NCBI GenBank assembly: GCA_041748175.1
Contig: JBGTDU010000087.1
Coordinates: 6,829 to 70,828, forward strand
Direction: 5' to 3'
Origin: JAHEJB01 sp041748175
GTDB taxonomy: Bacteria; Bacteroidota; Rhodothermia; Rhodothermales; Rubricoccaceae
DNA: 64,000 nt
The position numbers and the translations under genes are program-made. This document shows positions 58,635 through 64,000 of the stretch, piece after piece. The notes under the pieces are model-generated. The model was not told where the DNA came from. It saw only the letters and a program-made list of their open reading frames with translations, and made no database searches. Position 1 is the stretch's first letter, and every line of letters begins with the position of its first letter.

Positions 58635-60674
58635 ATGGCCTCCAGAGCCACCCAGGATCGACCGCCAAGCCCCTTGGATTCGCCGGATGCTACACGTCTA
58701 CGCCACCGCGTGGAGAATCTGCCCTTTGTGGTTTTCCGCGTCGCGGACGACGGGACGCTAAGGGATGTCGGCGGACGCGCCGAAGAGCTAACAGGTCATG
58801 ACAGGGCCACGCTTCTCCAACCCGGCTTTGGCTACGAACTCGTTCATCCCGATGATCGGCTCGTTCTAGCGAAGGCACTGCGGCAAGTTGGAGCAGATGG
58901 GCGGATAGCCGTGCGCCTTCAACTCGTGGGGGCCGGCGGGTCGGAAAATAGCGTGGAGGTCCATTTGGCCGCCGCCGCCGACGGGTTCGACGGCATCGCC
59001 TATGACCTCCGAAGCGAGGTGGATGGCGTGGAGGGAATCCGGGTTCGTTCGCGATACGATGAGGCCGAACCGGCGCTCCAGAATGCCGCCTTGGCAAGCT
59101 CTGATATGCTGGCCTTCCTGGAGGCCGCCGTGGCGCACGTCGGCCATGCCGCGCGAGCCGATCGCGCGCACGTGCTTCTGGCGGGCGCGGGCGAGACCAT
59201 GCTCTCGGTTGCGTTCTGGACCAAGACGCGCGGAAAACGTCCCGAACCGCTCGATCTCAATCCGTTGTGGTGGCCAGAGCTGGCTGCCGGCCGAGTGCTA
59301 AGGGTTTCGGCAGATGAAAGTGAGCCAGCCAGAGCGCTTCTCCACGAAATTGGATGCGCCGAAATAATCCTCGCTCCCTTTCGAGACGATTCTGAGCATA
59401 ATGGCGCGTTTCTGTTGGAATTCGACACGCCGATGGCGTCGTGGGGTTCGTTTGAAGTGGGCTCGCTCGCCAGGGTGGGCCGTCTTTTCGAGACATTGTG
59501 GGCGTGGCTCGGAGCCGAGGCGCGCTACCGAAACACGTTGGCGGATCTGGACGATGGTCTGTTCAACTTTGCCTACGATGCAAAAGGAGTGCGGCGGTAT
59601 GCGCTCGTGACTCCGCAATTCGAATCGATTACGGGATGCGCGGCGGTCGACCTTCTGGCCGAAGGCGACGCGGAGCCGAACAGGAGTTGGAACGAGTTGG
59701 TAGTCGATGATGATCGAGAAGCGTTTGCGGCGCACGAGGCCACGTTGCAGTCGGGAGAGAGAAGCCAGCTCGAATACCGTATCACGAACCCCCGTACCAA
59801 TACCGCGCTTTGGATGCGCGAGAGTGCGACGCCCAGCCTGAGCCCCAGCGGTAGAGCGATCGTCGGCGGATTGGTCTCGGATATAACCGACCGAAAGCGT
59901 GCGGAGGCTTCGCTGTTGCAGGCAAAGCACGCCGCCGAACGAGCCAGCCAGGCCAAGACCGCTTTCATGGCAACGATGAGCCACGAAATTCGCTCGCCGC
60001 TTGGCGCCATACGTGGCTTCGCGGAACTCCTTGGCGACGAAGTTCGCGAAATGCACGACGTGGGCGATCCGCTCCCCAAACAGGTTGGCGAGTTCGCTGA
60101 CATAATCGCGGAAAACACCACGCGTGTTCTCCATCTCGTTCACAACCTGTTCGATCTCTCGCGTCTACAGGCTGGTGTGCTCGACCTCCGAAACATCCCC
60201 GTCGAGCTTCATCCCGCGATCGACAGCGTTCTTGCGAGGTACTCCGAGCTCGCGGAAGAGCAAGGGCTCCTCGTTGTCTTCGACCGTGCAGAGGGCGAAC
60301 CGTTTGTCCAGGGCGATCCAGAAAGATTGGAGCAAATCGTCGAACACCTCATCTCCAACGCGGTGAAATTTACCGAGGAGGGGACCATCAGTATCCGGAC
60401 GCGGATCGATGGGCCGAAAGTGATCCTGCGGGTCGAGGATACGGGGATCGGAATTGCCTCCGAGTATCTCGACAAGCTATTCGAGCCCTTCTCGCAGGAA
60501 GATTACAGGCTCAACAGAGCCTACGCTGGCTCCGGACTTGGCCTTGCCATCACCAGCAAGCTTCTGGAAGGGATGGGCGCTACTATCGGCGTCGAGAGCG
60601 AGAAAGGACGGGGCAGTTGTTTCGAGATCGTGTTCGAGACGAATCGTGGGCCTGGGCCAATCGTTGGTGATTGA
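58635..60674 (+). CDS. PAS/GAF hybrid sensor histidine kinase
   Basis: The 679-aa kinase has two PAS-like domains (about residues 20-130 and 300-430) flanking a GAF-like region, a HisKA helix with the phosphoacceptor H450 in MSHEIRSPLGAIRGF, and a HATPase domain with N box EHLISNAVKFTEEG, DTGIG and GSGLGLAI. No membrane segment is visible, so it is a cytoplasmic sensor. No response regulator is adjacent. It converges with queG. Confidence 0.93.
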   Translation: MASRATQDRPPSPLDSPDATRLRHRVENLPFVVFRVADDGTLRDVGGRAEELTGHDRATLLQPGFGYELVHPDDRLVLAKALRQVGADGRIAVRLQLVGAGGSENSVEVHLAAAADGFDGIAYDLRSEVDGVEGIRVRSRYDEAEPALQNAALASSDMLAFLEAAVAHVGHAARADRAHVLLAGAGETMLSVAFWTKTRGKRPEPLDLNPLWWPELAAGRVLRVSADESEPARALLHEIGCAEIILAPFRDDSEHNGAFLLEFDTPMASWGSFEVGSLARVGRLFETLWAWLGAEARYRNTLADLDDGLFNFAYDAKGVRRYALVTPQFESITGCAAVDLLAEGDAEPNRSWNELVVDDDREAFAAHEATLQSGERSQLEYRITNPRTNTALWMRESATPSLSPSGRAIVGGLVSDITDRKRAEASLLQAKHAAERASQAKTAFMATMSHEIRSPLGAIRGFAELLGDEVREMHDVGDPLPKQVGEFADIIAENTTRVLHLVHNLFDLSRLQAGVLDLRNIPVELHPAIDSVLARYSELAEEQGLLVVFDRAEGEPFVQGDPERLEQIVEHLISNAVKFTEEGTISIRTRIDGPKVILRVEDTGIGIASEYLDKLFEPFSQEDYRLNRAYAGSGLGLAITSKLLEGMGATIGVESEKGRGSCFEIVFETNRGPGPIVGD

Positions 60675-60740
60675 AGGGCAAGAATGACCTTCGACATCCG
60701 GCTGCCTACTCCGCCTCATACGACTGCCGATGTCCGGACT

Positions 60741-61736
60741 TCAGCCAGCAGGACTCAGGTTCTCGATGGCGTTTCGGACGTTTCGCTGAAACCCTTCGAA
60801 TTTGGCGCGCTTCACGGGGTTGAATCGGAACCGACGCCGGAAGTCATCCAGGTTCAGTTCCGCCCATTCACGGAGGTCGGTATCGGTAACACCGTTGCGG
60901 GGCAGAAAGCGAGCGTCCGTGGTCGGCTTTTTATACTTATTCCAGGGGCACACATCCTGGCAGATATCGCAGCCGAAAATCCACGTTCCGAAATCCTTGG
61001 CCAGGTTTTCCGGAAGGTCATCGCCCCGATGTTCGATGGTCCAATACGAGATGCATCGGTTGGAATCCACGGAGTACGGGCTATCAATCGCATCCGTCGG
61101 GCATGCATCAATGCATCGTGTGCAAGAGCCACAGTGGTCGGCTGAGAACGGGTCATCGGGAGCAAGAGGCACGTCAACGATCATCTCACCAATGAAGAAA
61201 TACGAGCCGATTTCGCGGCTAATCAGATTCGAGTGCTTGCCGATCCAACCGAGGCCTGCCCGCTGAGCCCAGGCTTTTTCGAGAATGGGCGCGGAGTCTA
61301 CAAACACGCGTCCTCCGATTCCGCCCGCGTATTCGTCGAGCCAGTTGAAGAGTTCGGCCAGCTTTTCCTTGAGCACGGCGTGGTAGTCATCACCCCATGC
61401 GTAGCGGCTGATCCGGCCAATTTCCGGACGCGCGGCCGGTGCTTCGGGCTGGTAGTAACTATGGATAACCGATACGACGGACCGGGCGTCAGGTACGAGT
61501 TTCCGCGGGTCCACACGCTTCTCGAAGTGGCTTTCCATCCAGCCCATTGAGGCGTGGCGCCCACCGTTCAACCACCGCTCCAGTTTTTCGGCTTCGTCAT
61601 CCAGCCTCTCCGCACGCGCGATCCCGCATGAATCGAATCCAATCCGGCGTGCCTCGGCTTTCAGGGCCGACGCCATGCGTTCCTGAGCTTGTCCGTCAAA
61701 TCCCGGCACGTTGAATGGGGCAGGCGTTCGACGCAC
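60741..61736 (-). CDS. queG: Epoxyqueuosine reductase QueG
   Basis: The 331-aa cobalamin-dependent enzyme performs the last step in queuosine formation at tRNA position 34. It has the QueG N-terminal part (GFDSCGIARAE), the central PILEKAWAQRAGLGWIGKHS, and two [4Fe-4S] motifs CGSCTRCIDACPTDAI and CDICQDVCPWN. The length is slightly short of some family members, lacking the C-terminal HEAT repeats, which is common. It is convergent with the histidine kinase. Confidence 0.95.
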   Translation of the reverse strand: MRRTPAPFNVPGFDGQAQERMASALKAEARRIGFDSCGIARAERLDDEAEKLERWLNGGRHASMGWMESHFEKRVDPRKLVPDARSVVSVIHSYYQPEAPAARPEIGRISRYAWGDDYHAVLKEKLAELFNWLDEYAGGIGGRVFVDSAPILEKAWAQRAGLGWIGKHSNLISREIGSYFFIGEMIVDVPLAPDDPFSADHCGSCTRCIDACPTDAIDSPYSVDSNRCISYWTIEHRGDDLPENLAKDFGTWIFGCDICQDVCPWNKYKKPTTDARFLPRNGVTDTDLREWAELNLDDFRRRFRFNPVKRAKFEGFQRNVRNAIENLSPAG

Positions 61737-61765
61737 AACCTACGTCCAGACGCGGCACGGATCAT

Positions 61766-61798
61766 AAAAAACGGCCTCGCCCAGGTGGGCGAGGCCGT
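61766..61798 (-). terminator. Terminator of the 61838 ompA-family gene
   Basis: On the minus strand, ACGGCCTCGCCC pairs with GGGCGAGGCCGT (12-bp stem, 4-nt loop) and is followed by a T-run (61766-61770 read in reverse). It lies 40 bp past the OmpA stop. Confidence 0.9.
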
Positions 61799-61837
61799 CT
61801 GTTTCGACTCGGGGTGAAGAGCCCAGTTTGCGGCATA

Positions 61838-63121
61838 TCAGTTGCCGATCATCTCCCGGAAGCGATTGCAGTCCATCGGCAGCGATTCGACGCGGCGTCC
61901 GCGGCGGCATCCTTCTTCAGGGTCCTCCTTGTCGCACGGTGGGTATGAAGCGCCCCGGTTTCGAATGTGCATTCGGGTTCGAGAGATACCGCGATCCACG
62001 TAGTAGTCGTTCACGGTCTGCGCGCGGCGTCCGGCGAGCGGCATACCGTACTGGTCGTATTCCGATGTGTCGGTGTAGCCGTCGATGAACAGGCAGCACT
62101 CGGGGTTCTCGCGGAGAAGTTGAATGTTCTCGTCAAGAAGGTCGCGCGCGAGCGGGCTCAGATCCGTCGAGCCGTGCTCGAAGTATATCGTGTTGAGTTC
62201 AACCAGATCGCAGACGACCCTCGGCGGCGGAGGTGGTGGTGGTGGAGGAGGTGGTGGTGGTGGCGGCGGCGGCGGCGGCGGAGGTGGGGGTGGTGGAGGG
62301 GGTGCTCCGCCGAATCCGAAGTTCAAACCCGCCGTGAACAGTGTGCTGTGGAAGCGGGTATCGAAGTTCACGCCCGTGTCAGGATCGACGTCGGGATCAG
62401 GCTCGGGCTCGGGTTCCTTGCATTCAGGAATGTCGGGGAACTTCTTGCACTTGCATTCCAAGCTGTCCGGATCCTCCTCGCACGGATCGCCGCCGAAATT
62501 CGCCGTTCTGCTCGAAATCGCTTCCCCAAGTTTATTCAGCAGGAAGCGATAGCTGCCTTCGACGTAGAACGAGACGTTGCGCGACAAGGCAAAATCAACC
62601 CCGACGCCCGCAGGGATGAAGTACGCGGTCCGCTCACGGTTTGACGAGCTGATTGCGTCGTCCTGCCCAAACGGATCAGCGATGAGAGCCCCAAAGCCGG
62701 AGAAGATGTACGGAACAACCGTGCTGCGCCGATGCGAGGCGGTGAGTATCAGATCGCCTTCGGCGAGCAGCAGCTCATTTGTCAGGAAGGGGTTTTGGCC
62801 GGGTCCAACGCCGTCGACATCACTCGCCCCGATATTGAGCAAGCCGCCAACGGCCCGGAAATACGCCTTGTCGCGAACGATGGGGAACGACACAAAGGCC
62901 GTAACTCCAAGACGTGTCCTGTTGATATTCTCCTGATCGTCTACCGATCCGTAGAGAATGTTGGGGCCGAAATAGCTGGATGGGCCGACACCGATGCCGA
63001 GGCGTACGCCCGGGGCGGTGTCCTGGGCCTGATCCAGCGTGCGGTACGGCGTCTGCGCTTGAGCGGTCGACACGAGCGCAAACGCGAGGCCGAGCGCTAG
63101 GATGAGCGTACGGGATGACAT
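61838..63121 (-). CDS. OmpA-family outer membrane protein with a polyproline linker
   Basis: From ATG 63121 (MSSRTLILALGLAFALVSTA) the 427-aa protein has a signal peptide, an N-terminal beta-barrel region with strands ending in aromatic residues (about residues 30-250), an acidic/proline tail (CKEPEPEPDPDVDPDTG), a run of 27 consecutive prolines (62222-62302) and a C-terminal OmpA peptidoglycan-binding domain: LDENIQLLRENPECCLFIDGY and GRRAQTVNDYYVDRG. It ties the outer membrane to peptidoglycan. A terminator follows. Confidence 0.9.
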   Translation of the reverse strand: MSSRTLILALGLAFALVSTAQAQTPYRTLDQAQDTAPGVRLGIGVGPSSYFGPNILYGSVDDQENINRTRLGVTAFVSFPIVRDKAYFRAVGGLLNIGASDVDGVGPGQNPFLTNELLLAEGDLILTASHRRSTVVPYIFSGFGALIADPFGQDDAISSSNRERTAYFIPAGVGVDFALSRNVSFYVEGSYRFLLNKLGEAISSRTANFGGDPCEEDPDSLECKCKKFPDIPECKEPEPEPDPDVDPDTGVNFDTRFHSTLFTAGLNFGFGGAPPPPPPPPPPPPPPPPPPPPPPPPPPPRVVCDLVELNTIYFEHGSTDLSPLARDLLDENIQLLRENPECCLFIDGYTDTSEYDQYGMPLAGRRAQTVNDYYVDRGISRTRMHIRNRGASYPPCDKEDPEEGCRRGRRVESLPMDCNRFREMIGN

Positions 63122-63371
63122 GCGATTCGGGGGAGATAGTGAAAGGGTTCTGTCCTGCACCCTGATCCTAACCGAAGCCAGAAAGATGCGACGGCAGACT
63201 TAACAAAAACCGGCGCACGTCGATTGGGGACGATACACTTCAGCCGGTGGGGTTCCCCGCGTTACCTGCCCTCGGTCTATAGCGATCAAACGTCGTGTTT
63301 CGTATCAGTTCGGAGGGTGTCGGAAGGAGGACGGGAGGCCACTGGCGCTTAGAGTAGGCGAATCTGGCTAC

Positions 63372-63412
63372 AAAAACAAAGGGCGGCCCCGCATAAATGC
63401 GAGGCCGCCCTT
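63372..63412 (-). terminator. Terminator of the 63448 ompA-family gene
   Basis: On the minus strand AAGGGCGGCC pairs with GGCCGCCCTT around an inner CGCA/TGCG stem and is followed by T residues (63372-63376 read in reverse). It lies about 35 bp past the stop at 63448. Confidence 0.85.
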
Positions 63413-63447
63413 GAGTTCTCCGAACCACGAGGGTCCGGTTTGCCGAC

Positions 63448-64000
63448 TTAGCGGAAGCTGTCCAGGCGTGAACAGTCAACCGGGATGGAATCGGCACGGC
63501 GCGCGTTGCGGTCGCCCGGTCCCGGATCTTCCTTCGAGTTGGCGTCCGGATGCTCACCGAGGCCGCGAGCCACGATCCTGCTCTCATCGACACCGTTGGC
63601 GACGTAGTACGCTTGTACTTCGTCGGCACGGCGCTCGGAGAGGCGCAGCTTGTCGCGTTCCTGATCATCGGCGTAGCCGTTGATCACCACGCAGACGTTC
63701 GGGCAGCGTGTGAGAACCTCGATGTTCTCGTCGAGGCGGCTACGGGCCTCGCTGCTGAGCGAGCTCATCTCGTAATCGAAGTAGGCCGTGTTGAGTTCGG
63801 TCACTTCGTCACAGAAGGCATCGCCGACCGTCACCGTACACGTCGAGCTGTCGCTGCCGTATGCGTTGGTCGCGGAAACCGTGACGGTATACGTGCCTGG
63901 GTCGTCGTAGCTATGCGTAGCAGGCAGGCTGCTGGCCGATTCGCCATCGCCGAAGTCGACGCTTACCGTGTAAGGCTCGGAGCCCGAGATCGTCCCGGCG
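63448..64000 (-). CDS. PKD-OmpA family protein (N-terminus beyond window)
   Basis: The frame runs off the right edge and is partial. Reading toward the C-terminus it shows a PKD-like beta domain (VDFGDGESASS, THSYDDPGTYTVTVSATN), then an OmpA peptidoglycan-binding domain (RLDENIEVLTRCPNVCVVIN and LSERRADEVQAYYVANG) ending SIPVDCSRLDSF. PKD modules often mediate protein or sugar contact at the surface. It is followed on the same strand by the second OmpA-family gene, so the two may be a paralogous pair. Confidence 0.82.
   Translation of the reverse strand, partial: AGTISGSEPYTVSVDFGDGESASSLPATHSYDDPGTYTVTVSATNAYGSDSSTCTVTVGDAFCDEVTELNTAYFDYEMSSLSSEARSRLDENIEVLTRCPNVCVVINGYADDQERDKLRLSERRADEVQAYYVANGVDESRIVARGLGEHPDANSKEDPGPGDRNARRADSIPVDCSRLDSFR

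Noticed and set aside
62222..62302. Polyproline tract as an artefact of low complexity
   Set aside because: It lies between two well-formed domains in a continuous frame and uses mixed codons, so it is a real linker.

Overview
The window is GC-rich bacterial chromosome, dominated by housekeeping genes. Two secreted proteins with type IX secretion (Por-type) C-terminal sorting domains, an LptE-like lipoprotein beside a sigma-54 activator, a DUF4286 protein, atpD-atpC split from the rest of the ATP synthase genes, and a proline-linked OmpA porin point to the Bacteroidota/Rhodothermota side of the tree (Rhodothermales-like is my best guess; no rRNA is present to settle it). No transposase, integrase, prophage or CRISPR array was recognised.

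Layout. 1-14.1 kb: end of an unknown gene, then a mostly minus-strand block with ruvC, yebC, a D-threonine aldolase-like enzyme, atpC/atpD, a Fic protein, thiL, a TPR protein, a cellulose-synthase-like glycosyltransferase, lptE, a sigma-54 activator and DUF4286. 14.2-17.6 kb: a scrap-heap region with a 160-bp MITE, a broken antitoxin, an orphan nuoH 3' end, a truncated TolB-like gene, two copies of a second MITE, a vapBC module, and a 247-bp duplicated segment carrying a decapitated toxin gene. 17.6-36.2 kb: tkt, rpe, a J-domain protein, priA, pirin, the 4.5S SRP RNA, a geranylgeranyl-reductase-like enzyme, yajC (its stop codon lies in a second 160-bp MITE), ribBA, two paralogous anchored proteins, coaE, an ABC ATPase, a HIT protein, a PTPS/folE/SDR pterin cluster and rarA.

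36.2-53.9 kb: two adjacent T9SS cargo proteins, a LolA-like lipoprotein, trmH, an NFACT/RqcH-like protein, uppP, an NtrC-type regulator, ecsC with a toxin-antitoxin module set between two 81-bp copies of the ecsC 3' end, lipoprotein MsrA and MsrB, der, an orphan nuoI, a DinB-like protein, holA, a sigma factor, tRNA-Val(CAC) and a DUF2520 dehydrogenase. 53.9-64 kb: lysS with a 130-residue foreign-looking C-terminal extension, a five-unit tandem array of long hairpins, a broken GIY-YIG gene, relics of the 5' end of an MFS gene, the intact MFS gene, a PAS/GAF histidine kinase, queG and two OmpA-family genes (the second runs off the window and carries a PKD domain).

The most unusual observations are the ecsC-flanked toxin-antitoxin insertion, the two related TA-flanked 160-bp MITEs, the lysS fusion, the hairpin array with repeated MFS-start relics, and a likely tetrahydrobiopterin gene set (PTPS, GTP cyclohydrolase I, sepiapterin reductase-like SDR).
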